64,000 bases of DNA from contig WRHK01000003.1 in assembly GCA_009783295.1 (NCBI GenBank), positions 1-64,000 on the forward strand. Direction: 5' to 3'. A program made the position numbers and the translations under genes. The first letter of the stretch is position 1; each line of letters opens with the position of its first letter. Shown here piece after piece: positions 41,981 to 51,274 of this stretch. Origin of the DNA: Promicromonosporaceae bacterium (GTDB taxonomy: Bacteria > Actinomycetota > Actinomycetes > Actinomycetales > Cellulomonadaceae). Below the pieces are notes generated by a model. That model searched no databases, was not told the DNA's origin, and worked only from the letters and a program-made list of their open reading frames with translations.

Positions 41981-43546
41981 ATGAGACACGCACGTCTGGT
42001 CACCCGCACCCTCGCCGGCGTCGCCGCCGCGGCGCTCGCCGTGGGGCTGGGCCCCGGGCTGACCGCGGCGGCGGCGTCGCCGCCGTCGTCGGCGCAGCAG
42101 CCGCTCAGCGCGCAGCAGCGCGCGGTGCTGCGGGGCATCGCCAAGGACACGTGGGCGTTCTACGGCAACGACGTCGACCCGCACACGTACCTGCCGCTCG
42201 ACAACGAGGGGCCCGGCACCACCCGGGGCACCTACACCTCGGCGTCCAACGTGGGCGTCTACCTGTGGGCCGTCGTCTCCGCGCACGACCTCGGGCTGAT
42301 CACCACCGGCGAGGCCGTCTCCCGGCTGCGCCACACGCTCATGTCCGTCCAGGGCCTGCAGCGCACCGACGGGTTCCTGTACCAGTGGTACGACACGTCC
42401 ACCGGCCAGGTCATCCTCAACCCCGGCCAGGGCGCCTGCCCGCAGGTGGGCGGCACCACCGACAACTGCTCGTTCCTGTCGGCCGTCGACAACGGCTGGT
42501 ACGCGAGCGGGCTCGTCGTCGTGCGGCAGGCGCTGCCGCAGCTCGCCGGGCTGGCCTCGTCGCTGCTGGGCCAGATGGACTTCTCCATCTTCTACGACAA
42601 CCGCGCGCAGACGGGCTGCAACGTCAACGCCGACCTCCAGTTCCAGCCCACGGGCCAGCAGTACGGCGGCTACTACGCCGGCGTCGGGCCCGCCGGGTAC
42701 CACAACGGCGCCCTCTACTCCGACCCGCGCATCTCGATGTACATGGGCATGGGCCTGCACCAGATGCCCGGCGACGTCTGGTGGCGCTCCTGGCGCACGC
42801 TCCCGCCGAAGCTCTGCGCCACCGACCCCGACTTCTCGTGGCAGGGCCAGTGGCCGCCGCAGGGGTACTGGACCAACATCACAGACCCGCAGTCCGGCAA
42901 GGTGTTCCCCGTCTGGGAGGGCCACTACACGTACCCGGGCACCGACCTGACGTTCGTGCCCACCTACGCGGGCGGCATGTTCGAGGGCCTCATGGCCAAC
43001 GAGGTGGTGCCCGAGGTGCAGTGGGGCCCGCAGTCGTTCGGGCTCGCCGACCAGCGCATCGCGCAGGTGCAGATCAAGTACGCGACCGAGCAGCTCGGCT
43101 ACCCCGTGTGGGGCATGTCGCCGTCGAGCACCGCTGACGACACCGGCGGCTACGGCGGGTTCGGCGCGGCCGGCCTGAAGTTCCCGCAGGGCCAGTGGCT
43201 CGCCCAGGGGCCGTGCAACGGCTGCCTGCCCGACCCGGAGTCCGTGGTCACGCCGCACGCGTCGTTCCTGGCGCTCGCCGTGGCCCCGCAGCAGGCGTAC
43301 GCGAACATCACCAAGCTGCGCCAGTTGTACCCCGACCTCTACACGCACGACGGCGGCTTCTACGACGCCGTCAACCCGACCACCGGCCAGGTGGGCCACC
43401 GCAGGCTGGTGCTCGACCAGTCGATGATCATGGCCGCCCTCGACAACGCCCTGAACGGCGGGCAGCTGCAGCACTGGTTCGCGCAGGACCCGGTGTCGCA
43501 CGTCGCGAAGGTGTACCTCGGCGTCGAGAAGATGTCGCTCGACTGA
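41981..43546 (+). CDS. Secreted PF10091-type glycoside hydrolase
   Basis: A 521-residue secreted protein. The signal peptide covers about residues 1-32 (ending LTAAAA). The rest matches the glycoamylase-like PF10091 domain, used in GH144 and related beta-1,2-glucanase families: TYTSASNVGVYLWAVVSAHD near residue 85, YGGYYAGVG, ARISMYMGMG-like helices, MFEGLMANEVVPE, then YPVWGMSPSSTADDTGGYG and VTPHASFLALAVAPQQA. The Cys pair near residues 150-165 may form a disulfide. ATG at 41981 is preferred since GGGGAG precedes it. It probably makes the oligosaccharides that the adjoining importer takes up. The linkage cut is not certain. Confidence 0.78.
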   Translation: MRHARLVTRTLAGVAAAALAVGLGPGLTAAAASPPSSAQQPLSAQQRAVLRGIAKDTWAFYGNDVDPHTYLPLDNEGPGTTRGTYTSASNVGVYLWAVVSAHDLGLITTGEAVSRLRHTLMSVQGLQRTDGFLYQWYDTSTGQVILNPGQGACPQVGGTTDNCSFLSAVDNGWYASGLVVVRQALPQLAGLASSLLGQMDFSIFYDNRAQTGCNVNADLQFQPTGQQYGGYYAGVGPAGYHNGALYSDPRISMYMGMGLHQMPGDVWWRSWRTLPPKLCATDPDFSWQGQWPPQGYWTNITDPQSGKVFPVWEGHYTYPGTDLTFVPTYAGGMFEGLMANEVVPEVQWGPQSFGLADQRIAQVQIKYATEQLGYPVWGMSPSSTADDTGGYGGFGAAGLKFPQGQWLAQGPCNGCLPDPESVVTPHASFLALAVAPQQAYANITKLRQLYPDLYTHDGGFYDAVNPTTGQVGHRRLVLDQSMIMAALDNALNGGQLQHWFAQDPVSHVAKVYLGVEKMSLD

Positions 43547-43549
43547 CCG

Positions 43550-46500
43550 TCACCACGAACGCCGGTCCGGGTGGGCCCCGTGCCCGCCCGGGCCGGCGCC
43601 GCAGCACTCGCAGCGGCAGGCGCAGCGGCGCTCCGGCTCGGCCTTCCGGTCGTGGGCGTTGGTGGGGTGCTCGTGGACGTGGTGTGCGTGCGCGTGCTCG
43701 CGCGGGTGCTCGCACCACGGCTCGTGCTGCCACTCGCGCGCGTGCTCGCAGTCCCGCACGTGCTCCCACCCCTTCGGGCGCTCGCGGCAGCCGCGGATCG
43801 ACCCGTCCCAGTCGCCGTTCGGGTCGGCCGGCACCTCGTCCGGGTCGCCCCCGAGGTCGCGCACGCGCGCGGCGACCTGGTCGACGTACCGCACCATCAC
43901 CGGGTGCCACCGGCTCAGCAGCGGGGTCGCGTCCAGGATCCAGCGCAGCACCGAGAGCAGACGCAGCTCGGGCGCGAGCAGCTCCTCCTTGGTCGACACC
44001 GGGATCGTCACCTTGAACATCCCGAGCACGCGGCGCCAGCGCACCAGCGCGCCCTTGCCCTCGTGGAAACCCTCCGCGGCGACCAGCACCACCGGGGCGT
44101 CGACCTCCTCGCCCTCGTCGTCCTCCAGCCCGGGCCTGCCGTCGCCGGCGAACACGACACCGTGGTCGAGGTCGCGCACCTCGCGGCCGCCCACGCGAGA
44201 GAGAGCGAGGGTGAGCTGGCGCACCGTCACGTCGTGCACGTCGCCCTTGTGGATCCCGGCGGGCAGCTCGACGGTCAGCAGGCCCGCGAAGTTCGGGTCC
44301 GCGCCCCGCGGCACCGGCAGGTAGGTGACGCCGCCGCTCGGGCAGCCGACGGTGTGGTCGTCCACCCGGGTCAGCCGGTGGCTGTCGTAGAGGTCGTCCG
44401 CCAGCGCGAGGATCTCGTCGGCGCTCGCCGACGGCAGGCAGATGCTCGCCGTCGTGCCGTCGGGGATGCTGCCCCACTCGAGCATGAGCTCGTCGGGCGG
44501 GAAGTCCGGCGGGAACGCCGGCGGCGTCGGCCGCACCTCGAAGGTCTGCGGGGCCCACCGGGACTCCATGAGCCCCGGGTTCGGGACGTTCACGAAGGTC
44601 AGGTTGCGCTGCGCGAGCTTGTCCGACGTCGACGGGTCGGTGCCCGGGCGCACCGGGACGGGGTCGAACGCGATCTCTGCGATGAGGCACTGGTGCGCGC
44701 TGCGGACCAGACGCTGGATGGGCAGCAGCGTGCCCATCCCCGTGAACGGGCCGTCGGGCAGGTTGGCGGCGACCGGGCCCACCAGCCGTGCGGGGAGCAC
44801 CAGGTCGTCCGGCTGGTTGATGTCGAGCCACGCCCCGAAGAACGCGGTCACCTCGCCGCCCCCGAGCGGGTCCGGCTGGATGGACCGGACGTTCGGCGCG
44901 TCGGTCTGGTTCACCATCTTCGTGGTCGCCGTGTCCACGCGGGGCGTGGCGAAGAACGGGATGGTCATGATCTCGTCGTCCTGCCGGCCGAGCAGCGCGA
45001 TGCGGTCGCCCGTCGCGGTGGGCGGGGACGTCCGGTACAGCGTGTTGGGGTCGAAGACGGCGTTGGTCTGCTGCGCGGGCCACATGCGGAAGAACACGCG
45101 CACCTTGTCGGCCGGGATGGTGTCGCGGTACCGCACGCGGGCGAGGGCGAAGTTGTAGACCGCCGTGCCGCCGGAGTCGGTGGGGGCGAGGGCGAGCGTC
45201 GACTGGTCCTCCGCGGACGGCAGGCCGTCGAAGATGCTGTTCGCGGTGGCGACGCTCGCGTTGAAGTTGGTCATGACCTGCTGGATGAACCCGGTGGCCG
45301 CGGTGCGGGCCCCGCCGCTGGTGGCGACGTGCGCGCCGAACCGGGTGTCGCCAGCCTTCGCCTGGAACACGCGCAGGTCAACGCTCAGGTACCAGTCGCC
45401 GCCGTGGGCGGTATCGCCGTGCAGGATGTACGGGTTCGGGGTGCGGACCAGCTGCAGCACGGCGGCGTTGCTCACGGTGCTGCCCGCCGCGGTCAGCGAC
45501 GCGGTGATGCCGACGTCGAGCGTGCTGGCCGCGAAGCCGAACATCGACGTGTCGGCGAGCTCGGCGCTGAACGGGAACGTGAACCGCTGCGGCGACGCCG
45601 GGAGGGACGGGTCCTGGGGGATCACCGGCCCGGAGAAGCGGAAGGTGATGCCGTTGACCGAGGGGATGGTCGGCTTGTGCGGCGGGTTGGCCAAGTTGCC
45701 CGGCGTCAGGCCCAGGTCGGCGGCGGTGAACCCCTCGACCACCACGTAGAGCGCGGGGTCGAACCGCGCGGGGCTGCCGTAGAGGTTGATGAGCGAGGCG
45801 ACCTCGCCCTCGCTGAACGTGCTGCGCGCCACGATGAGGTAGCAGTCCTGCGCCGCGACCTTGACCGGCACCGAGTCGGACGGGATGCCGTTGGCGACGA
45901 CGGTCAGGTCGTACTGGCCGGGGGCCAGCGAGGCCGGCACCTGCATCGACGCGGTCTGCGGCGTCGAGCCGGTGGCGATGCCGAGCGACGAGAAGGCGGA
46001 CGTCCGCGCGTAGGCGACCTTGTTCGACCCGCGCCGCTTGAGCCGCGCGATCGGGTAGTTGGTCGCGACCCCGGCGTCGTCCCCGTAGGACGACGTCTGG
46101 GACAGCCCCGTGAGCTGCGTGCCCGTGATCGTGTAGGTGTGCCCGGGCTGCACCGTGGCCGGGTGGTCCGTGATCACCGGCTTCCACGACGCCTGCGGGG
46201 CAGCGGCGTCGGCGTCGACCGTGAGGATCTCCATGACGTTGCCCTGCTGCGCCGTGAAGGCGACCTGCCCCGTCGGCAGGGTGAGCAGGCGCGACTTCCA
46301 GGTGTCGACGTTGGCGCTCGACGGCTGCGGGCTCAGCTGCGTGATGGCGTTGGTGGCAGGGTCGAACAGGTACAGCACGCACGGGTTCGACCAGAACGAC
46401 ACCGGCCCGGTCTCCCGTACCGTGTTGCCCGCCACGAACAGCACCTGGCCGTTGGGCAGCAGGGTCCCGGGCGTGTCGATGGCGGTCTGCAGGTTGCCAT

Positions 46501-47365
46501 TGACCTGGTTGTAGGTGTTGGCGGACGTGTCCGCGGGCAGGTTCGGGCCCGCCGCCCAGGTGCCGGCCTGGGACGGGGTGGCGCCCTGCGTGTAGAGGGC
46601 CGTCCTGCCCGTGCCGCCCACGAAGAAGGCGCGGCCGTCAGGCAGGGTGATGCCCGGCCCGATCTCCCGGATGGTGACCGTGCTGCCCGTGACCGGGTCG
46701 ACGAGCGACGCCAGCGGGAGGGTTCCCGGGGTGCTCCCGCAGCCGACCCACTGGTCGATGTCGGGCACGTACTTCATCGTGTTGGGCGTGTTGAACGTCT
46801 CGACCGTCAGCACGGTGCCCTCGGCCAGCAGGCACCAGCTCTCCTCGTTGGTGCTGCCGAGCTTGGTGTTCGTGGCCGACGTGCCGAACGCGAGCCCGGA
46901 CTCGGTCCAGAGGTCCAGCACCGGGTCCCAGATCGCCGTGCGGGGGCCGCCCTTGGAGCCGAAGATGACGCGCCCGTCGGGCAGCACGCACGACACGGCG
47001 TCGGAGTAGATGAAGTCGAACGACGGCGTGGGCTTGTTCATCGGCGACCACGTGTTCGTCGTGGGGTCGAAGATCTCCCCGAGCGGCGTCGAGCCCCCGC
47101 CGGCCGCATCGGAGTACTCGGCGCCGACCACGAAGACCCGGCCGTCCTTCAGCACGCCGGACGCGAAGAACTGCCGCGTGTTGGCCATGGTGAAGGGGCC
47201 CGTCCAGGTGCCGCTCTCGTACTTGCCGGTGTCGTCGGGCGCGAGCCGGTAGAAGGCCTTCCCGTACGCGTCGTGCACGAAGACCGACCCGTCGGTGAGC
47301 AGCATCATCGTGTCGGGCGTCAGCGCGCTCGGGATGTGCGCCACCGAGGTCCACGTGCTGGCCAT
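43550..47365 (-). CDS. Large galactose-oxidase-like propeller protein with metal-binding-like tail
   Basis: A 1271-residue protein with no signal peptide. Residues 1-400 form a kelch-type beta-propeller like that of glyoxal and galactose oxidases (LPDGRVIFGSKGG, LPNGQVLFVAGNT). Residues about 405-515 match the oxidases' early-set Ig domain, with SYGDDAGVATNYPIARLKRR. A long beta-rich and mixed region of unknown fold covers about 515-1150. From Cys1193 to the end the chain is strongly enriched in His and Cys (CEHAREWQHEPWCEHPREH, later RCACRCECCGAG). The ATG at 47365 has GGAGGAG upstream. The copper-Tyr/Cys cofactor residues of true oxidases are not evident to me. Function unknown. Confidence 0.7.
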   Translation of the reverse strand: MASTWTSVAHIPSALTPDTMMLLTDGSVFVHDAYGKAFYRLAPDDTGKYESGTWTGPFTMANTRQFFASGVLKDGRVFVVGAEYSDAAGGGSTPLGEIFDPTTNTWSPMNKPTPSFDFIYSDAVSCVLPDGRVIFGSKGGPRTAIWDPVLDLWTESGLAFGTSATNTKLGSTNEESWCLLAEGTVLTVETFNTPNTMKYVPDIDQWVGCGSTPGTLPLASLVDPVTGSTVTIREIGPGITLPDGRAFFVGGTGRTALYTQGATPSQAGTWAAGPNLPADTSANTYNQVNGNLQTAIDTPGTLLPNGQVLFVAGNTVRETGPVSFWSNPCVLYLFDPATNAITQLSPQPSSANVDTWKSRLLTLPTGQVAFTAQQGNVMEILTVDADAAAPQASWKPVITDHPATVQPGHTYTITGTQLTGLSQTSSYGDDAGVATNYPIARLKRRGSNKVAYARTSAFSSLGIATGSTPQTASMQVPASLAPGQYDLTVVANGIPSDSVPVKVAAQDCYLIVARSTFSEGEVASLINLYGSPARFDPALYVVVEGFTAADLGLTPGNLANPPHKPTIPSVNGITFRFSGPVIPQDPSLPASPQRFTFPFSAELADTSMFGFAASTLDVGITASLTAAGSTVSNAAVLQLVRTPNPYILHGDTAHGGDWYLSVDLRVFQAKAGDTRFGAHVATSGGARTAATGFIQQVMTNFNASVATANSIFDGLPSAEDQSTLALAPTDSGGTAVYNFALARVRYRDTIPADKVRVFFRMWPAQQTNAVFDPNTLYRTSPPTATGDRIALLGRQDDEIMTIPFFATPRVDTATTKMVNQTDAPNVRSIQPDPLGGGEVTAFFGAWLDINQPDDLVLPARLVGPVAANLPDGPFTGMGTLLPIQRLVRSAHQCLIAEIAFDPVPVRPGTDPSTSDKLAQRNLTFVNVPNPGLMESRWAPQTFEVRPTPPAFPPDFPPDELMLEWGSIPDGTTASICLPSASADEILALADDLYDSHRLTRVDDHTVGCPSGGVTYLPVPRGADPNFAGLLTVELPAGIHKGDVHDVTVRQLTLALSRVGGREVRDLDHGVVFAGDGRPGLEDDEGEEVDAPVVLVAAEGFHEGKGALVRWRRVLGMFKVTIPVSTKEELLAPELRLLSVLRWILDATPLLSRWHPVMVRYVDQVAARVRDLGGDPDEVPADPNGDWDGSIRGCRERPKGWEHVRDCEHAREWQHEPWCEHPREHAHAHHVHEHPTNAHDRKAEPERRCACRCECCGAGPGGHGAHPDRRSW

Positions 47366-47462
47366 CGCGATCTCCTCCTCGGGAGCGTGGCGCACGCGTG
47401 TGCGCCCCCACGGGTGGGGAGGTTCGTGAGGACCCGTCAGATACAGCGGCGCGCGGGGCCGC

Positions 47463-48761
47463 TCATCCGCGCAGCAGGGCGCATCCGTGCGGCTCCAGCG
47501 TGAGCCGCACGGCTGCGCTGCCCGGCGCGACGCCGCGCGCGTCGTCGGACTGCGTGCCTACGGGCATCACCGGCAGGTCCGCGCCGGTCCAGAGCTCGCG
47601 CACCACGCCGCCCGACGGCGCCGCCGGCAGCCCGACGTTCGCGACGTCGAGCGTGACGGCCAGCGGCTCGGCGCCGAGGTTGAACGCGGCGGCGTACCGT
47701 TCGCCGGCCGGGCCCTCTGCCGTCCAGAGCACCAGGGGGTCCTCGCGGAACACCTCGCGCGCGCCGCGGCCGTGCGCGTGCACGGCCAGCACGTCCGGGT
47801 TGGTGAACAGGGCGATCGTGGCCGGGTCGGTGGTGGGCAGGTCGCCGCCGATCATGAGGGGCGAGCGCGCGACCGCCCACAGCGTCATGAGGGTGCGGCG
47901 CTCCGCGGGCGTCAGACGGTCGTCGCGGGGCTCGCCGCGCTCGGCGCGCAGGCCCACGCGCCCCAGCGGCAGCATGTCGCCGTCGGGCCAGCCGGCGTCG
48001 CCCGCGTGGGGCGCCCAGCGGGCGAACCGCGCGAAGTTGGCCTCGACGTCCTCCCACCGGTCCCACAGGTCGTCGCAGATGCGCCACATGGTGGCGTGCT
48101 CGCGCAGGTGCTCCAGGCGGGTCAGCGACAGGTCGCGGCCGGGCGACAGGCTCAGCTCGATGGGCCGGCCGGTGCGCTCGATCGCCCGCGCGTAGGCCTC
48201 GATGTCGGCGACCTGGTAGGGCCAGAGCATGTCGTCGGACTTGATGAAGTCGACGCCCCACCCGGCGTAGAGCGCCAGCGTGGAGTCGTAGTAGGCCTGG
48301 GCGGCGGGGTGGGCGTGGTCCAGCCCGAACATGTCGGGGTTCCACTCGCACACGTTGGTCCGGTCGACGACGTCGGCAGCCGTGGCCTGCGTGCCGAGGA
48401 CCGGCGACGCCTGCTCGACCGCCAGGCGAGGGATGCCGCGCATCGTGTGGATGCCGAACCGCAGGCCGAGCGCGTGCACCTGCGCGGCGAGCGGGCCGAA
48501 GCCGGCGCCGCCGCGGGAGCTGGGGAACCGGCCCTCGTCCGGGACCAGCCGCCCGTGCGCGTCCATCGCGAGCGGAGCCCCGGCGTTATAGCCGTGGGCA
48601 CGCGCCGTCGGGTCGGACCAGTCGATGTCGACCACGACGGTGTCCCAGCCGAACGGCAGCAGGTGCTCGGCCATGAACCGCGCGTTGGCCAGCACCTCCG
48701 CCTCGGTCACGGACGTGCCGTAGCAGTCCCAGCTGTTCCAGCCCATCGGCGGCCTGGCCAT
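47463..48761 (-). CDS. Alpha-galactosidase, GH27
   Basis: A 432-residue cytoplasmic GH27 enzyme. PPMGWNSWDCYG starts the barrel near residue 5, a very common GH27 opening. The nucleophile is Asp in GVDFIKSDDMLW near residue 176 and the acid/base Asp lies in MWRICDDLWDRW near residue 233. MIGGDLPTTD and the C-terminal antiparallel sheet are present. It removes terminal alpha-galactose from oligosaccharides. GAGGAGG before the ATG at 48761 supports the start. There is no signal peptide, so the substrate must be imported. Confidence 0.93.
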   Translation of the reverse strand: MARPPMGWNSWDCYGTSVTEAEVLANARFMAEHLLPFGWDTVVVDIDWSDPTARAHGYNAGAPLAMDAHGRLVPDEGRFPSSRGGAGFGPLAAQVHALGLRFGIHTMRGIPRLAVEQASPVLGTQATAADVVDRTNVCEWNPDMFGLDHAHPAAQAYYDSTLALYAGWGVDFIKSDDMLWPYQVADIEAYARAIERTGRPIELSLSPGRDLSLTRLEHLREHATMWRICDDLWDRWEDVEANFARFARWAPHAGDAGWPDGDMLPLGRVGLRAERGEPRDDRLTPAERRTLMTLWAVARSPLMIGGDLPTTDPATIALFTNPDVLAVHAHGRGAREVFREDPLVLWTAEGPAGERYAAAFNLGAEPLAVTLDVANVGLPAAPSGGVVRELWTGADLPVMPVGTQSDDARGVAPGSAAVRLTLEPHGCALLRG

Positions 48762-48815
48762 GTGCGTCCTCCTCGACGTCGTCGCCCTCGCGCCGGACCC
48801 TATCGACATCCCTCC

Positions 48816-48821
48816 TAGGCT
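48816..48821 (+). promoter_or_regulatory. -10 box for leaderless pentapeptide gene
   Basis: TAGGCT is separated by six bases from GTG 48828. Confidence 0.5.
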
Positions 48822-48827
48822 GGCGCC

Positions 48828-49514
48828 GTGGCGCGCAGCAGGAACACCCCCGACCAGCCGATGCTCGACCCGGTCGCCCTGGCGAGCCTGACGCCCGTCG
48901 GCGTGGACGCGCTGGCGCCCGGCGCGGACCTGGAGGGCGTCGAGGTGCTCGACGTCGAGGCGGCCACCCTCGACCTGTCTCGCGCGGACGTCCACGAGTC
49001 GCGGCTCGCAGGCGTTCGTGCGCGCGAGCTCGTGCTGGGCGGCGCGACCCTGGTCGAGTCGGTGATCTCCGACGCCGACGCCCCCGTGGTCCGGGGCGTG
49101 CGCGGCACCTGGCGCGACGTCACCGTGCGCGACAGCCGGTTCGGGTCGGCGGAGCTCTACGAGTCGCGGTGGCGGGGCGTGCACCTGGTCGGCTGCCGGC
49201 TCGGGTACGTGAACCTGCGCGGCAGCGAGCTCATGGACGTGCAGCTGACCGACTGCGTGGTCGACGAGCTCGACCTGGTCCAGGCGACGGCCACCCGGCT
49301 CGCGCTGGTGGGCACCCGGGTGCGGCACCTCGACCTGCAGGCGTCCACGCTGCGGCACGTCGACCTGCGCGGGGCGCAGCTCGAGGAGCTCTCGGGGGTC
49401 GACGCGCTGTCCGGGGTGACGATCACGCCGGACCAGCTCGGCGACCTTGCCCCGGCGCTGGCGGCCCACCTGGGCATCACGGTGCTGGACGGTTCGGAGT
49501 CCCGGCGAGCGTAG
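48828..49514 (+). CDS. Pentapeptide-repeat protein
   Basis: A 228-residue protein whose middle part has the A(D/N)LXX pentapeptide pattern in loose form, for example TLDLSRADVHESRLAGV and YVNLRGSELMDVQLTD, implying a right-handed quadrilateral beta-helix. Such folds mimic DNA in gyrase-protecting proteins but also occur in many proteins of unknown role. The GTG start at 48828 follows a -10 box by six bases. No gene is coupled to it. Confidence 0.72.
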   Translation: MARSRNTPDQPMLDPVALASLTPVGVDALAPGADLEGVEVLDVEAATLDLSRADVHESRLAGVRARELVLGGATLVESVISDADAPVVRGVRGTWRDVTVRDSRFGSAELYESRWRGVHLVGCRLGYVNLRGSELMDVQLTDCVVDELDLVQATATRLALVGTRVRHLDLQASTLRHVDLRGAQLEELSGVDALSGVTITPDQLGDLAPALAAHLGITVLDGSESRRA

Positions 49515-49597
49515 GGATGAGTCACGGTTGCGGGCCGAATGCGTGACCGATCGCTACGGTCGAGCACTCTTTCAGGGTCCGGTGTCATTCTGGGAGC

Positions 49598-51217
49598 GTG
49601 GTCGTTGAGCCGCGCCCGCACCGGCGCCTCAGCCGCTGGTGGGCGGCCCTCGCGGGCGTCGTCGCCGCCGGCGCGGGCCTGGCCCTCGGAGAGCTGGTCG
49701 CCGCCTGGGTCGCGCCCGGTTCCAGCCCCGTCCTCGCCGCCGGCGGCGCCGTCGTCGACTCCGTGCCCGGCTGGCTCAAGAACCTCGCCGTCGACTGGTT
49801 CGGCACCCACGACAAGGCCGTGCTTCTGGGCACGATGGGCGTCGTGCTCGCGGCCGGTGCGGCGCTCGCCGGCGTGCTCGAGCTGCGGCGGCCGCCGTGG
49901 GGCGCGGTGCTCATGGGTGCGGTCGGCGTCGTGGGGGCCGTGGTCGCCGTCGGGCGGCCGGGCGCGAACGCCGCGTGGGCCACGCCCAGCGTGGTGGGCA
50001 TCGGGGCCGGCGTCGTGCTGCTGCGGCTCGTCGCCCGACGGCTGCGCGTCTGGTCGGGCGCGCAGGTGCGGGCCGGCGCGCCGGGCGCCGACGACGAGTG
50101 GCGCCGCGCCGCGGAGCGCGACGCCACGCTCGACCGGCGCGGCTTCCTGCTGGTCACGGGGCTGACCGCCGTCGGCGCGGTGCTCGCCGTCGTCGCGTCG
50201 CGGGCTGTCGGCGCCGGGGCGCGGGCGGTGCAGACGGCCCGCGCTGCGCTGCGGCTGCCGACCCCGGCGAAGCGCGCCCCGGCCGTGCCCGCGGGCGCCG
50301 ACTTCCACATCGACGGCCTCGCCTCGTACATCACGCCGGACGACAGCTTCTACCGGATCGACACCGCCCTGCGCGTGCCGCTGGTCGACCCGGACACGTG
50401 GTCGCTGCGGATCACGGGCCTGGTCGACAACCCGTTCACGCTCACGTGGGCCGACCTGCTGGCGCTGCCCCTCGAGGAGCACCACCTCACGCTCGCGTGC
50501 GTGTCCAACTTCGTGGGTGGCGACCTGATCGGCAACGCGCTCTGGCTCGGCTACCCGCTGCGGTCCCTGCTCGCCCGGGCGAAGCCGCACGCCGACGCCG
50601 ACATGGTCCTGTCCAGCAGCGCCGACGGGTTCAGCGCCGGCACGCCGCTCGAGGTGATGCTCGACCCCGGCCGGGAGAGCCTGCTCGCCATCGGCATGAA
50701 CGGGCAGCCGCTGCCCTACGAGCACGGGTTCCCGGCACGCCTCGTGGTGCCCGGCCTGTACGGGTACGTGTCGGCCACCAAGTGGGTCACGGAGATGAAG
50801 GTGACGAAGTTCGCCGACGACATCGCGTACTGGACGCTGCGCGGCTGGTCGGAGCGCGGCCCGGTCAAGCTCGAGTCGCGCATCGACGTGCCGTCCGACG
50901 GCGGCGTCGTCACCCCGGGCTCGGACGGGACGGTCGTGGTGGCGGGCATCGCCTGGGAGCAGCACACCGGCATCCGGGGGGTGGAGGTCCAGGTGGACGA
51001 CGCGCCGTGGCAGCCCGCGACCCTCGCCGAGACCGTCGGCCCGGACACGTGGCGGCAGTGGCGCTACGCGTGGGACGCCAAGGGGTCGGGCACGGGCCAG
51101 CACACGCTGCGCGTCCGGGCGACGGACGCCGACGGCCACGTGCAGACGAGCGACGTCGAGCCGCCGCCGCCCAACGGGGCGACGGGCTGGCACACCATCC
51201 AGGTGGCCGTGAAGTGA
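49598..51217 (+). CDS. Membrane sulfite-oxidase-like molybdopterin oxidoreductase
   Basis: A 539-residue protein with four or five N-terminal transmembrane helices (about 10-220) and a molybdopterin domain of the sulfite oxidase type. The cofactor Cys is Cys301 in HLTLACVSNFVGGDLIGNA. Residues PFTLTWADLLALPLEEH and GLYGYVSATKWVTEMKVTKF are family landmarks, and the C-terminal part is the Ig-like dimerisation domain (IRGVEVQVDDAPW). It likely oxidises or reduces a small substrate on the outer face of the membrane. The GTG at 49598 follows CATTCT by six bases and has no ribosome site. No electron partner is adjacent. Confidence 0.85.
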   Translation: MVVEPRPHRRLSRWWAALAGVVAAGAGLALGELVAAWVAPGSSPVLAAGGAVVDSVPGWLKNLAVDWFGTHDKAVLLGTMGVVLAAGAALAGVLELRRPPWGAVLMGAVGVVGAVVAVGRPGANAAWATPSVVGIGAGVVLLRLVARRLRVWSGAQVRAGAPGADDEWRRAAERDATLDRRGFLLVTGLTAVGAVLAVVASRAVGAGARAVQTARAALRLPTPAKRAPAVPAGADFHIDGLASYITPDDSFYRIDTALRVPLVDPDTWSLRITGLVDNPFTLTWADLLALPLEEHHLTLACVSNFVGGDLIGNALWLGYPLRSLLARAKPHADADMVLSSSADGFSAGTPLEVMLDPGRESLLAIGMNGQPLPYEHGFPARLVVPGLYGYVSATKWVTEMKVTKFADDIAYWTLRGWSERGPVKLESRIDVPSDGGVVTPGSDGTVVVAGIAWEQHTGIRGVEVQVDDAPWQPATLAETVGPDTWRQWRYAWDAKGSGTGQHTLRVRATDADGHVQTSDVEPPPPNGATGWHTIQVAVK

Positions 51218-51261
51218 CACGCCGGTGCACACCTGGTCCGTTCAGAGTGTGCAATCGCGCG

Positions 51262-51267
51262 TAGCGT
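51262..51267 (+). promoter_or_regulatory. -10 box for the HTH/PIN gene pair
   Basis: TAGCGT is followed by seven bases and then ATG 51275, a leaderless layout. Confidence 0.5.
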
Positions 51268-51274
51268 GGATCAC

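Noticed and set aside
43571..47503. A 1310-codon + strand frame opposite the propeller protein
   Set aside because: It reads as antisense of GC-rich codons with no domains, and the minus-strand frame shows propeller and early-set motifs with a good ribosome site.
49515..49597. Loose inverted repeat (GTCACG with CGTGAC) before the molybdopterin enzyme gene
   Set aside because: The arms are short and widely spaced, which is common by chance at this base composition.
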